Origin: Aspidapion aeneum
Taxonomy: Eukaryota; Arthropoda; Insecta; Coleoptera; Brentidae
Length of the DNA: 64,000 nucleotides
Assembly: GCA_963576565.1 (NCBI GenBank)
Contig: OY755038.1
Location: 204,387,013 to 204,451,012 of the forward strand
Direction of reading: 5' to 3'
A model generated the notes under the pieces. It worked only from the letters and a program-made list of their open reading frames with translations. It searched no databases and was not told the origin of the DNA. Positions 47,201 to 51,551 of this stretch are shown piece by piece (the first letter of the stretch is position 1; the number at the start of each line of letters is the position of its first letter). A program made the translations under genes and the position numbers.

Positions 47201-48433
47201 GCTTGTATTCATTGAAAGCTCAGCAAAAATATATTTCGGTTTTTGTGTAATATCAGGAGGTTCCTAACTGTGTGCTATAGTATTTTAATTTACCTTGTCT
47301 TTTTTCAGTATTAACTCAGCCAAAGCTTCAGCTTCTTGCTGAGTTTTGGTACTTTTAATGGTTTCCGCATCGGAATGTCTTCTGGCTTTTTCGACGATAC
47401 TTTGAGGTGGAGCCGGGACTACGAAGGAAGAAATTTTCTTGTCCAGATCCTCCACCTATTACCCAAAATTTAATATTGTTTTATTTAAATACAATGGGAT
47501 TTCCAGTTAGTACTAAAGACCCTGGAATCTGTATGTATGACATATTAAAAAAATAATGTCATACATACAGGGCCACTGGTTAGTCAGTACTAGGTACCAC
47601 AGAACACCAAAGGTTCAGAGTTTTCAAATTTTGGCAAATTCTATGAGTTTATGCGATACTAAAAAATCTGCTTGATCGACATTTTATACAGGGTGTCTCT
47701 AAAAGGTCTGTACAAAATCTTAGCACATATTCCTGAGGTCAAAATAAGTCGATTTAAAGCAACTTACCTTAGACCGAAATTGCTCTGTTTCAGAGATACA
47801 AGATGTTTTTTATTTTAATTGAACCAAGTGAAACTATTGTCCCAAAAATTGACTGATACCTACCGAAAATGACTAAACGACAAAAAAAAATTAATAACTC
47901 ATTTACTGACTAAATTTAATCCTTAAAGGTAGCAGCAAAATCTTTTGATCAAAAATAATTTCAATATCCCGTTGCGGCATCGAACACTAAAAACGGAAAT
48001 ATCTCGGAAACGGCTCACCCTAGCAGATTTTATTAAAAGTACCTTTTTTGCTTAAAAAAGTTCAGGAAATTATTTTATCAACAAAAAAAGATGAAAATTT
48101 ATTTTTAAATTCACCACCCTGCATCTCAGAAACGGAGCAATTTTGGACTAAGGTAATTTGCATTAAATCGACTTATTTTGACCTGAGGAATATGTGGTAA
48201 GATTTTGTACAGACCTTTTAGAGACACCCTGTATTAGGAGCCATTAATAAACTTACAGTAGAAATGGAAGAATATGACGTAGGCGATCCGTGATTGGTAC
48301 TACTAATTGGAGACACGGCATTATTAATCCTCTTATTGATGATCTTTTCTTCAATAAGGGCGCGTACACTGACGCTTGCAGTTTGCAGTGGGACTGTTTC
48401 TTTTTTCTCGATTGTTGCTTTAATCTTTTCATC
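18403..48433 (-). CDS. ELM2-SANT-C2H2 corepressor gene, TRERF1/MIDEAS/ZNF541-like (17 visible exons, 5' partial)
   Basis: The spliced product of 17 exons is 1,080 residues plus stop. Domains along the visible protein are: a low-complexity Ser/Pro-rich region (about 1-660), ELM2 (about 685-775, split over three exons), SANT (about 790-841, with conserved W792 and the helix around CIQFYYIWKK), C2H2 finger 1 (C888, C893, H906, H910), C2H2 finger 2 (C965, C968, H981, H985), and a heptapeptide array (997-1045). In the known family, ELM2-SANT recruits class I histone deacetylases, and MIDEAS/TRERF1/ZNF541 are scaffolds of the MiDAC complex; a nuclear corepressor role here is inferred from that. All 16 introns have GT/AG borders and the phases agree throughout. 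No in-frame start is visible at the first exon (48,433), so the gene extends upstream. Other SANT proteins (MTA, RCOR) fit less well because of the SANT helix and the two fingers that follow it. Confidence 0.87.
18511..18657 (-). repeat. Coding 21-bp minisatellite, seven RQSSxDx heptapeptides
   Basis: Seven consecutive 7-residue units: RQSSAEN, RSSSTDP, RQSSGDN, RQSSVDA, RQLSGDV, QHSSMDS and RQFSGAV. The unit is 21 bp, so length changes keep the frame. The repeated Arg-x-Ser-Ser pattern would offer an array of serine phosphorylation sites; that function is inference. Confidence 0.85.
18737..20550. other. Last intron of the ELM2-SANT gene, left part
   Basis: AT-rich intron sequence. Contains GTTACCTAGGTAAC-type short repeats near 19,140-19,175 and a weak inverted pair (ATGTTATGGTCATT / AATGACCATCTTAACAT) at about 19,590-19,695. 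No coding signal. Confidence 0.5.
20560..21245 (+). pseudogene. CR1/Jockey-type LINE remnant (RT 3' part)
   Basis: Translated pieces in order: LSTVQLQDGLKNVEEWFRLW (thumb region after the catalytic box), RPKLEYAF, PELQNLRYPEGL, and near the end AWNGL-type sequence followed by TAPTINAFNTQLG. This is the usual 3' end of Jockey/CR1-like reverse transcriptases. Stops and frameshifts throughout. It lies in the 5.5-kb last intron of the host gene, antisense to it. Confidence 0.7.
21480..22706 (+). pseudogene. RTE-type LINE remnant, copy 1
   Basis: Pieces in order: CNNFRGISVTSSL, SSGFRAGRSCSNNIFCLKQ, VTFVDLQKTYDTVPVEKLW, catalytic FADDQVIV near 21,953, QYLCIGNES, and a 167-residue open frame at 22,141-22,644 with CYGHVQRMNEERLPKQVLEW and GRRKRGRSK. 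This order is diagnostic of the insect RTE endonuclease-reverse transcriptase. The endonuclease half is absent (5' truncation). It ends in a GTAGTAGTAGTA tail. A second copy lies at 54.9-55.85 kb. Confidence 0.85.
22707..24233. other. Last intron of the ELM2-SANT gene, right part
   Basis: AT-rich. A perfect 10-bp-stem hairpin (ACCCTGGTAT / ATACCAGGGT) lies at 23,879-23,903. No coding signal. Confidence 0.5.
24234..24457 (-). CDS. ELM2-SANT gene, visible exon 16 (zinc finger 1 end, linker, zinc finger 2 start)
   Basis: Residues 896-969 plus two bases, 224 nt. The acceptor is gcccagag-type (cag before AGCTTCAAC) and the donor is GTAAGT. It completes finger 1 (LNGHIRIH), has a Ser/Thr/Pro/Ala linker of unusually high GC for this window, and begins finger 2 (EYPCKVCGK). 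Confidence 0.93.
24601..25183. mobile_element. hAT-like non-autonomous element in intron
   Basis: Ends are CAGTGGCGGCTCGTGG and inverted CAGTGGCGGCTTTTGAGTGG. The flanking 8-mers GTTTTCTT and AATTTCTT match at 6 of 8 positions, compatible with an old 8-bp target duplication. It fills most of the intron between the two exons that encode zinc finger 1. The interior is AT-rich with no convincing ORF. Confidence 0.65.
25258..25323 (-). CDS. ELM2-SANT gene, visible exon 15 (first half of zinc finger 1)
   Basis: Residues 874-895, a 66-nt micro-exon, phase 0 at both ends. The acceptor is attccag before ATTGCTGAT and the donor is GTAAGT. It supplies the two cysteines of finger 1 (FSCEYPDC). The exon lies between two hAT-like elements, one in each flanking intron. 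Confidence 0.88.
25356..26250 (+). mobile_element. Decayed hAT element with transposase fragments
   Basis: The left end reads CAGTGACGGATCTAGG and the inverted right end reads CAGTGGCGGATCTTAAC. Inside, on the plus strand, hAT transposase pieces can be read in shifting frames: AADLVIKYSNDLDTTVS with ELENFKSHASCLDTL, and the C-terminal dimerisation-type motif SVMTQERPPDL then GILSIEYEIADK. Frameshifts and stops make it inactive. It begins only 32 bp from the 66-nt zinc-finger exon and lies in the adjacent intron. Confidence 0.72.
26326..26493 (-). CDS. ELM2-SANT gene, visible exon 14 (SANT third helix)
   Basis: Residues 818-873, 168 nt, phase 0 at both ends. The acceptor is cctatag before ATGAAAACC and the donor is GTAAAT. 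It encodes the SANT third helix (KSMTQCIQFYYIWKK) and a basic tail typical of the MIDEAS/TRERF1 branch rather than MTA or RCOR. The leading Met is internal, not a start. Confidence 0.92.
26817..26981 (-). CDS. ELM2-SANT gene, visible exon 13 (ELM2 end and SANT start)
   Basis: Residues 763-817, 165 nt, phase 0 at both ends. The acceptor is ttccag before GACGCTATG and the donor is GTAAAA. The SANT domain starts at DKWTALETEMFHRALLKY and continues KDFEKIADE, matching the first two SANT helices of TRERF1/MIDEAS-type proteins. Confidence 0.93.
27509..27612 (-). CDS. ELM2-SANT gene, visible exon 12 (core of ELM2 domain)
   Basis: Residues 728-762, 104 nt. The acceptor is ttttag before TGAATATGT and the donor is GTAAGTAT. 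The hallmark ELM2 segment is seen: YLDFACCAAVPGGGRNKEYA, then LHMCGGNIH. Its only partner in phase is the exon at 39,515-39,703, so the ELM2 domain is split across an 11.9-kb intron. Confidence 0.92.
27613..29396. other. ELM2 intron, part below the provirus
   Basis: AT-rich intron sequence with an inverted repeat at 28,165-28,263. Sequence around 28,265-28,290 (ACATTATTTTTTATACGACTG) is imperfectly inverted near 28,608-28,632, suggesting an old element. No gene seen. Confidence 0.5.
28165..28263. repeat. Inverted repeat with GC-rich loop
   Basis: The left arm GTTTGAAAACGACTCTTTGC is inverted at the right end (GCAAAGAGGTTTTCAAAC), with CACAC/GTGTG extending the stem. The loop contains GAGCCGAAGGCGAG. 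Probably part of a DNA transposon terminus. Confidence 0.65.
29397..29527 (+). pseudogene. Orphan first exon of a SWIM/YqaJ-type transposon-linked protein
   Basis: An ATG-initiated 43-codon open exon ends at a strong donor (GTAAGT). The peptide begins MVDAGFTKGQSDNLPRVD and has EDFSQAEVRGGKAR. From memory of the family, N-terminal segments of this kind precede AYGD-AVGYVQ and SWIM-like Cys motifs in insect YqaJ-domain proteins that behave as mobile genes. No downstream exon is seen: the sequence runs into a (TA)n tract and the provirus. Upstream is a relatively GC-rich 200 bp with a TGACGTCA octamer, possibly its promoter. The family assignment is tentative. Confidence 0.45.
29572..29658. repeat. 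(TA)n microsatellite, left side of provirus insertion site
   Basis: Near-perfect TA run abutting the 5' LTR. It continues at 38,212 after the 3' LTR, so the provirus split one microsatellite. Confidence 0.95.
29718..29898 (+). repeat. Imperfect direct duplication in U3 (5' LTR)
   Basis: Two roughly 88-bp units (29,718-29,805 and 29,812-29,898, period 94) share AGAACCTT, ATTCTGCTGACTTGCGT and AATAAACAACACGTGCATTC. Each carries one CACGTG E-box. The same duplication is present in the 3' LTR from 37,828. Duplicated U3 blocks commonly act as enhancers; that role here is inferred. Confidence 0.85.
29955..29962 (+). promoter_or_regulatory. LTR TATA box
   Basis: TATATAAA in the 5' LTR, downstream of the U3 duplication and about 95 bp before the AATAAA signal. 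The equivalent in the 3' LTR is at 38,065-38,072. Confidence 0.6.
30104..30120 (+). other. Primer binding site, serine-tRNA type
   Basis: TGGCGCAGTCGGTAGGA lies two bases after the LTR end. It complements the 3' acceptor end of insect serine tRNA (CCTACCGRCTGCGCCA), the primer reported for 17.6/297-type errantiviruses. Confidence 0.8.
30362..30388 (+). promoter_or_regulatory. Candidate leader ATG and splice donor for env mRNA
   Basis: An ATG at 30,362-30,364 opens seven codons before a strong donor (GTGAGTAAG from 30,382). Its phase is compatible with the acceptor at 35,824. Errantivirus env is known to be expressed from a spliced subgenomic RNA; use of these exact sites is inferred. Confidence 0.5.
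30580..31947 (+). CDS. gag: Gag polyprotein
   Basis: 455 residues from an ATG in a good context. It packages the genomic RNA into particles in this family. A CCHC zinc knuckle is seen at residues 238-251 (CFKCNRLGHHGSEC), followed by an Asn/Gln/Phe-rich tail with a directly repeated 17-residue unit (contains NQNFQRPNFAQNQ) around 31,367-31,470. The frame is intact from start to stop. The pol frame begins inside its 3' end in the -1 phase, so pol is likely made by frameshifting. Errantivirus gag often lacks a clear knuckle, so a clear CCHC here is notable. Confidence 0.9.
   Translation: MTEPRNNQPANVPANQPIVEVEPYRLSEIFSIIPEYDGDQIFLGTFINACDCAYNMAVGDQRDLLVIHIKNKLKGKAAQLVNSRNPLSWIQIKQLLTTYYGDTRDLSSLIQDLQRLKQQTNESPLMFFNRLQVMNSKMHACIQKSNLNMLQKDAQIQIIDSMALNTLLTGLESRIGHIVRASNPKDLLEAQVRIRRELQLSYFETQKTPNRPNVSNNPIQNSQNNFQSLRTASQPQKCFKCNRLGHHGSECCTFVQRPPVYTNQNQQFNQNFQRPNFAQNQNQQSNQNFQRPNFAQNQPSTSRNFVPQNQQNNFRPSVIQRNPNYNSPQHRAHVVNYSDEYFNNFDNYNPYDPNFENFQYENQFHYENEISQEFSNNFEEQYLNDISQYNFNQPGIYQNFENQNHILPLETQNFQITSNQNHPPQSIQETDTQLEQTTTKIQHMSINQTPEQTFV
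31755..35213 (+). pseudogene. pol: Pol: protease, RT, RNase H, integrase N-terminal part (frame broken)
   Basis: One open frame, -1 relative to gag, overlapping its end. The aspartic protease site is LIDTGAG at about 32,019-32,039, with GLDFL downstream. RT follows, with WRVVIDYRKLN, MPFGLKNAPSTFQ and catalytic YMDD at 33,420-33,431. RNase H keeps the ERELLA and TDHRPL motifs, but the first catalytic position reads TTVAS where the family has TDAS, so an Asp is replaced by Val. The integrase zinc-binding region (HLGK...CETC) and the first core Asp (INIDIFEY) follow. The frame then runs off into unrelated residues after about 35,120 and stops at 35,213. The last about 25 residues are out of frame. 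Confidence 0.9.
35111..35803 (+). pseudogene. pol: Integrase C-terminal part, in a different frame
   Basis: This frame is open from 35,111 and resumes the integrase core, with the second catalytic Asp (HCDYGKEF) and the Glu within SNGSLERFH. It continues through a GPF-type C-terminal module (GDKVWLKE, FNGPFEI) to a stop at 35,801-35,803. It is separated from the upstream pol frame by a break within about 35,120-35,145, so a single integrase cannot be read from this copy. It overlaps the start of env by a few bases. Confidence 0.88.
35796..37727 (+). CDS. env: Envelope fusion glycoprotein
   Basis: Open frame of up to 643 residues; the first ATG in frame is at 35,829. This is the class I-type fusion protein of errantiviruses, related to baculovirus F proteins. 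Visible: a hydrophobic N-terminal signal-like segment (MGIISIVSS), a furin-type RQKR at 36,159-36,170 followed by a Gly/Ile-rich fusion-peptide region, a long helical ectodomain, paired cysteines, one membrane anchor at about 37,451-37,516 (hydrophobic Ile/Leu/Val run), and a basic cytoplasmic tail (KCRRRRR). The frame is intact. A good acceptor (TTTTATTTTAG) ends at 35,824, consistent with a spliced env mRNA. Confidence 0.9.
   Translation: MNKIKIFYFRLMGIISIVSSQYSILPINNTLGLFYHEESLIRISNNEWTLVVYKDLLPFKKAIEHNDKILDTFMDHFSINNNQIANFKSQIKTHVSLLKQMSNYVNIKYEELISDTKEKSYRQKRGIFNGIGTIWKSITGNLDASDGEYFNDCINKVSTDEKNIERLLQKQISVTTSVIKSFNTTLQKLQVDEETFNHDIKLIQYLVTSISDNAAYAEAQIKALDLCESLMESYTFIKDSLNDALNAVTFARLKILHGSIIKPSDLVDSLKKISHSLQKNNLPLPISISTVAQYINLIELSAFQTESKIVFVFKIPLIDPSTYNLYRLYPIPILDNRTGLHHTISTINKFIARDDDSMFFVTFHHVDHCKIIERRTKLCSKVLPYPIDSDAICEAQLLKQQTQLPKTCQTTIFYAQGYNVQPLEENQWLVTMSEPVPTNIKCKNQEIITKLIETNSIVRFKSTCNAFIGSTRIHSETILQESTFEEINSPIINIPYTCCKDMPAIPKIQGLKPLKLSKINVEDLNIGQHNLNQYSEELDKMINQPFIQKHIDWFTIITITLIVLLVILYIINKCRRRRRTRNGNNTNNDNDNGNDFPPFPKPNLQRIRNLSNILPKRRPSIHIEDQIEEEIEPNAKLMINQSS
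37757..37770 (+). other. Polypurine tract
   Basis: AAAAAGAGGGGAGC directly precedes the 3' LTR, the expected plus-strand primer position. Confidence 0.8.
37771..38211 (+). repeat. 3' LTR of the errantivirus
   Basis: 441 bp, TG...CA ends. Nearly identical to the 5' LTR. AATAAA at 38,167-38,172. Confidence 0.95.
38212..38264. repeat. (TA)n microsatellite, right side of insertion site
   Basis: Continues the TA tract broken by the provirus. The target duplication cannot be delimited because any 4-bp duplicate (TATA/ATAT) is hidden in the repeat. Confidence 0.95.
38585..39030. mobile_element. Long inverted-repeat element next to the provirus
   Basis: Arms of about 120 bp are inverted copies: both begin near TAACTTTTTTATTTATGAAT and run through AAGAGCAATTCAACTGTCAA to TTTTGAGATATTACATAA. 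One arm has small indels. The interior is AT-rich with no ORF. Probably a MITE or fold-back element in the ELM2 intron. Confidence 0.75.
39515..39703 (-). CDS. ELM2-SANT gene, visible exon 11 (start of ELM2 domain)
   Basis: Residues 665-727 plus one base, 189 nt. The acceptor is actag before GCGAAGACAG and the donor is GTAATT. The ELM2 domain begins at INVGQQFQCKIPTF and continues to LLWDPG. The following intron, 11.9 kb long, contains an errantivirus provirus. Confidence 0.9.
39941..40134 (-). CDS. ELM2-SANT gene, visible exon 10
   Basis: Residues 600-664, 194 nt. The acceptor is ctacag before GATTCCTGC and the donor is GTAAGC. It includes the basic patch IRIPRKRQR, a plausible nuclear localisation signal, and a Pro/Gln-rich stretch before the ELM2 domain. 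Confidence 0.85.
40135..40788. other. Intron between visible exons 9 and 10
   Basis: AT-rich, nothing recognised. Confidence 0.6.
40789..41086 (-). CDS. ELM2-SANT gene, visible exon 9
   Basis: Residues 501-599, 298 nt. The acceptor is ttgcag before GTCTTATTG and the donor is GTAAGTAT. The peptide has an ordered-looking part (FAGLILDSNGEIKLIQ), Thr/Gln-rich stretches, and the motif IKTEIKTEPG, which resembles a SUMO-acceptor consensus (I/V-K-x-E). Sumoylation here is inference only. Confidence 0.85.
41096..41410 (+). repeat. Unclassified repeat family, copy A
   Basis: Shares with 49,232-49,600 (opposite strand) a stretch encoding QALEVDECTKYKD (the other copy reads QALEVAEYAKYED), then Phe/Leu-rich sequence, then GACACAGAAA, and C-rich AAAACCCCC motifs further on. 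It begins within about 10 bp of the splice acceptor of visible exon 9. Family not recognised. Confidence 0.5.
41411..42278. other. Intron between visible exons 8 and 9, remaining part
   Basis: A CCACCAAAATCTGAAAAGTT block (minus strand, about 41,755-41,775) is an inverted relative of CCCACAAAATCTGAAACTTT at 41,345-41,364, so copy A may belong to a larger inverted-repeat element. No gene. Confidence 0.45.
42279..42483 (-). CDS. ELM2-SANT gene, visible exon 8
   Basis: Residues 433-500, 205 nt. The acceptor is tttcag before GTTCCTTCACC and the donor is GTAAGTGG. It holds a Ser/Thr/Pro-rich stretch followed by a better ordered segment (RRFEINGIPVRLISN) that looks like the edge of a conserved patch. 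Confidence 0.85.
42484..42883. other. Intron between visible exons 7 and 8
   Basis: AT-rich, nothing recognised. Confidence 0.6.
42884..43080 (-). CDS. ELM2-SANT gene, visible exon 7
   Basis: Residues 367-432, 197 nt. The acceptor is tcctag before GCATAGATG and the donor is GTACGT. Ser/Pro/acidic composition (EEAIQEVLPDESLTDADN). The exon contains an internal Met codon, but the continuous frame through the splice sites argues against a start here. Confidence 0.83.
43081..43835. other. Intron between visible exons 6 and 7
   Basis: AT-rich to mixed sequence. Open frames here have no recognisable features. Confidence 0.55.
43836..44057 (-). CDS. ELM2-SANT gene, visible exon 6
   Basis: Residues 293-366, 222 nt. 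The acceptor is gttacag before GTTTTAGTC and the donor is GTAAGA. Rich in Ser, Pro and Gln, with the motif AYPTPPASHEGQSPFG. It belongs to the intrinsically disordered N-terminal region. Confidence 0.83.
44058..45253. other. Intron between visible exons 5 and 6
   Basis: AT-rich, nothing recognised. Confidence 0.6.
45254..45514 (-). CDS. ELM2-SANT gene, visible exon 5
   Basis: Residues 206-292, 261 nt. The acceptor is ttattag before GGGTCGACC and the donor is GTAAGT. The peptide is acidic and Leu-rich (LQELNLEDIASLQEE), reminiscent of transactivation or coactivator-binding segments, but this is only an impression from composition. Confidence 0.82.
45635..45920 (+). pseudogene. Jockey-type LINE RT fragment in intron
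   Basis: Translated in one frame with two stops: NNKNYRPIKIVVY, YDEVSAKISP, stop, QHGFLPTKFAQYINKSLN, stop, VDVIFTKLQNVFDKIRHSI. These are the ordered RT motifs NYRPI, QHGF and the FxKAFDKV-type box. A short isolated fragment between visible exons 4 and 5, antisense to the gene. Confidence 0.75.
45921..46485. other. Intron between visible exons 4 and 5, remaining part
   Basis: AT-rich, nothing recognised. Confidence 0.6.
46486..46654 (-). CDS. ELM2-SANT gene, visible exon 4
   Basis: Residues 150-205 plus the first base of residue 206; 169 nt. The acceptor is tttctag before GTTCCCGTAAAA and the donor is GTAACC. The peptide is acidic and Ser-rich (SDTGSEDSQFISQNLHDE). No domain recognised. 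Confidence 0.78.
46740..46847 (-). CDS. ELM2-SANT gene, visible exon 3
   Basis: Residues 114-149, 108 nt, phase 0 at both ends. The acceptor is gactag before ACGTCAAGG; the pyrimidine tract is weak. The donor is GTACGT. It encodes a basic Arg/Gly/Asn segment (RRGNYSRGNRHRK) followed by a Ser/Ala-rich stretch. It is markedly GC-richer than the flanks and separated from the next exon by only 85 bp. Because the phase is 0 on both sides, it could be an optional cassette exon. Confidence 0.65.
46848..47293. other. Intron between visible exons 2 and 3
   Basis: AT-rich, nothing recognised apart from a GC-richer stretch next to exon 3. Confidence 0.6.
47294..47455 (-). CDS. ELM2-SANT gene, visible exon 2
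   Basis: Residues 60-113, 162 nt, phase 0 at both ends. The acceptor is aatag before GTGGAGGATC and the donor is GTAAAT. The peptide contains VVPAPPQSIVEKARRHSD and ends in a short charged Ala/Glu/Lys stretch that could form a helix. The function of this part is unknown. Confidence 0.75.
47687..48233. mobile_element. 547-bp MITE with ~115-bp inverted termini, inside an intron
   Basis: Both ends read TACAGGGTGTCTCTAAAAGG inward, and the inverted similarity continues for over 100 bp (TCTGTACAAAATCTTA, TATTCCTSAGGTCAAAATAA). TTA flanks both sides (47,684-47,686 and 48,234-48,236). No ORF. It makes up two-thirds of the intron between visible exons 1 and 2 and ends 23 bp from the end of exon 1. 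Confidence 0.85.
48257..48433 (-). CDS. ELM2-SANT gene, visible exon 1
   Basis: Residues 1-59 of the visible product, 177 nt, phase 0 at both ends. The acceptor is ttctag before GATGAAAAG and the donor is GTAAGTTT. The peptide is Lys/Glu-rich at first and then Ser/Thr-rich (ends SYSSIST). The exon opens with an acceptor and has no in-frame Met, so upstream exons must exist. No known domain recognised. Confidence 0.7.
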
Positions 48434-50265
48434 CTAGAATTACAACGATTTAGTGTGTTAGGAAAAAATCAATTAACAGATTTTTTAGTAATTGAAATTT
48501 GAAAGGAGATTCATTAATTCTTTCTTTATATTTTCGTTTTGACAAAGTCGCTATGCTGTATTTCTGAGTGACCCTAGTCGGGTCCTAAACATGCTCTATC
48601 TACGCAAATATACGTTCTATTTAATAAACTAGGAAGATCTACAAACTAGTTGTCCTTAAAAAAGTTGACGGACCAACATTCTCGGGGTAGAATTAGTGAG
48701 GCGCTAAATACACAATTTTTGAAAAAATGCTTGGTTTTTAAGATCATCGCGTAAAACCTATGACAAACATGTGGTTTTAAAAAAAAAATACATTTTCTCA
48801 AAAAACGGACGCCGCTGGAGAATTTTTTATTGGTCTAATTGCACTTATATACTGTTAAAAAAGGAAATTCAATTTCTACAATAAAGTGTAGAATAATTTT
48901 TTTCCCAAAAAGCTTTCTGTTTCAGAAACTTGGATAAAACTTGTAAAAAAATTGGGTTTAGTATAGTGACGCCCCTAAATTCTTATAAATAAAATTAATC
49001 TTGCCTTAGTATACATAATTTAAAAGGAAATTTTATTGCCAACAATCTATTCTGGATCACAATTTTTGATAGAAAGCTGAGTTTTTAAGAAAATCGGGTA
49101 AAACATATAATAAACAATTATTTTTTTTAATTGTTTTACATTACCTCAATAAACGGACGCCGCTGGAGAGTTTGTCGGTGGTCATACCCCCACCGAGTTG
49201 TATATTGTTGAAAAGGAAATTTTATTGTCTATATTAATTTAAGCTTTGTTTTTGAAAACATGTTAAGAAACCCTAAAAATTTTATGTTTTGGGAGTCTGG
49301 GGGGCTTTTTTGGGGTTTTTGCCGTAAAAATTAAAAAAAATAATATAATTTTATTTTTAGGTTACATTTTACACATTTTTGATGCATTTCTGTGTCATTG
49401 TGGTTCAAAGGCGTTAACTGAATTAATTTTTTTAGAAATTCGAACACGACTATAAGAAGAGGGGGATATAAAAAAATTAAACCAAAAACTGGCTTGGCAA
49501 CATTTAGAATCCATTGTCGAACTAGGTCCTCATATTTTGCATACTCAGCTACCTCCAGCGCCTGCATAAATGTATTTGAAGAAGTCTCAGAAGGCCTTGG
49601 GAGCAGAAGACGAAAACGTAATAATTTTAAACCAAAACCTACAGTCGTATTCAATCGGCTTTCATAGGATGAAAAAAAAAACAAAATTCCAGTGATCTTA
49701 ACAGGGACCTCCGCGTATGGCATATATTAAGCGTGTAAAGGGTTTTGAAATAACTTTTTTCTGGGAAAAATATATAATTTTTTGATAAAACTTTTGGCAA
49801 TTAGTAACCAAAATAATTCCTTAGTGCGAATTTAAATCCTTAATAAAAAAAATAAACCTCAAACCAACCTTAAATGCGAGGTGGATATTAGTCTCTTCTT
49901 AAAAGTGCAAAAAAGATTTTTTTTAAATTTGTAATACTCAGCCCAAAAAAGTCTTATTTTCATTCTACTACAATATTTATTCCGAAATAACTCTGCACCG
50001 CCTCCACAGAGTTAATGGCTTCAGCAAATTTTAATTATTTTATAGCTCCCTTTTATATGAAACACTTTGACCATAAAAGAGTTATTTCAAAACCCTTACG
50101 CTCTCATTATATGCCATACGCAGAGCTCCCTCTCAATAAAGAGAGATTTATGTAAAAATGACATCCGTGACCCAAATCAGTCAGGTTTAAAGGGACTTTT
50201 CCACGAATGCAACTGAGTAACTTTTCTGTTTCTGTTGCCTGTTTCCTAAAATTCCTTAATATTTC
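48434..50265. other. Upstream non-coding DNA with repeated GGACGCCGCTGGAGA blocks
   Basis: Two degenerate direct copies of a roughly 350-bp segment, each with AAACGGACGCCGCTGGAGA (about 48,803 and 49,152). Probably part of a first intron of the minus-strand gene. Confidence 0.5.
49232..49600 (-). repeat. Unclassified repeat family, copy B
   Basis: Minus-strand relative of 41,096-41,410. It lies in a 130-residue open frame (49,331-49,723) whose part QALEVAEYAKYED matches copy A, followed by a hydrophobic Leu/Val/Phe stretch. It ends in AAAACCCCAAAAAAGCCCCCC-like C-rich sequence. No known family recognised. Confidence 0.5.
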
Positions 50266-50269
50266 TGAA

Positions 50270-51208
50270 TGTTCCTTTACTTTTTGGACAAAAAGCTACA
50301 ACTGGCAGTTCTTGTCGTCAAAAAAACAAAGGAGAAACAAATTGATGTCTTTCTTCTTAATATATTGACAATGACCATCAAAGTTATATCAATCAAAAAT
50401 CCCAAATATTTCATTTCTTTAGCTTTTTCTATTATCTGTCCATTAATTTTAATATTGTATTTTGAATTGTTTACATTAATATTGTTTATATTATGTTTAC
50501 TTCCCAGAACCATACATTTATTTTTTCCAGTATTAAGTTTAAGACAATTGTTTTTTTAAACCAGTTTACAATGTTTTCTAGATCCGAATTAAGGTCTTGA
50601 ATCATTTGTGCAATATCTTGTGCTTCTCCAATTATGTAAATCATTTTGTCGTCTGCAAACAGTTTTTTACATTTTCTTTTACTCCATACGCCTTTACTTT
50701 TTAATAATAGCAAATCTACATTTATTGTTTCAAAGGCACGCTTTAAACCTAAAAAGACCCAAAATTGACAGGACGAAATTCAGCGCAATTAGTTGTGTTT
50801 ATTACTTTTTGAATAGAAACCACAGCTGCTACTTTCCAACTTTCTGGAAATTCAGCTGTATCCAAAAATGTATTAAATAGGTTTAGTAAACGATGTCCTG
50901 GTATTTCATTTTTTAGTTTTAATATATTCAGATTTATCCCATATTCATTAGAGTTATTTTTGCTGAGATCCCTGATTATTCTATTTAGCTCGTTTAAACT
51001 GATCTTTCTAAAGATTGTAAGTCCTTGTCAATTATGTATAATATCATTAACAATATCTTCATGGTTTTTACTAGGTCTAATGTTTTCTACTATATTTTCG
51101 ATGCTATTTATAAAATACAATTAAAAGGGTTTGCAATATTGTCATGTATGTAATTTGGGCATGCTATCCGGAACTTGGTTGGTTGACCCGATGTAAAAGT
51201 ATTGGAAA
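50270..51208 (-). pseudogene. Jockey-type LINE RT remnant
   Basis: On the minus strand, reading downward: LNLFNTFLDTAEFPESWKVA (51.0-50.8 kb), EFRPVNF, LKRAFETINVDLLLLKSKG, catalytic FADDKMIYIIGEA near 50,640, DLNSDLENIVNWFKK, then MVLGSKHNINNINVNNSKY and KAKEMKYLGFLID. This is the ordered RT palm-thumb of a Jockey-like LINE, with several frameshifts. The upstream part is included in a 348-bp tandem duplication. Confidence 0.8.
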
Positions 51209-51551
51209 TCCAAAAATGTATTAAATAGGTTTAGTAAACGATGTCCTGGTATTTCATTTTTTAGTTTTAATATATTCAGATTTATCCCATATTCATTAGA
51301 GTTATTTTTGCTGAGATCCCTGATTATTCTATTTAGCTCGTTTAAACTGATCTTTCTAAAGATTGTAAGTCCTTGTCAATTATGTATAATATCATTAACA
51401 ATATCTTCATGGTTTTTACTAGGTCTAATGGTTTCTACTATATTTTCGATGCTATTTATAAAATACAATTAAAAGGGTTTGCAATATTGTCATGTATGTA
51501 ATTTGGGCATGCTATCCGGAACTTGGTTGGTTGACCCGATGTAAAAGTATT
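50861..51551. repeat. Recent 348-bp tandem duplication
   Basis: 50,861-51,208 and 51,209-51,551 are almost identical. I see one substitution (AATGTTTTC / AATGGTTTC near 51,080 and 51,428). The unit joins a LINE RT fragment to the left arm of the fold-back element beside it. Confidence 0.88.

Noticed and set aside
49331..49723. 130-residue minus-strand open frame as a gene
   Set aside because: Its core is shared with another repeat copy at 41.1 kb, with no splice or promoter context; annotated as part of a repeat family instead.
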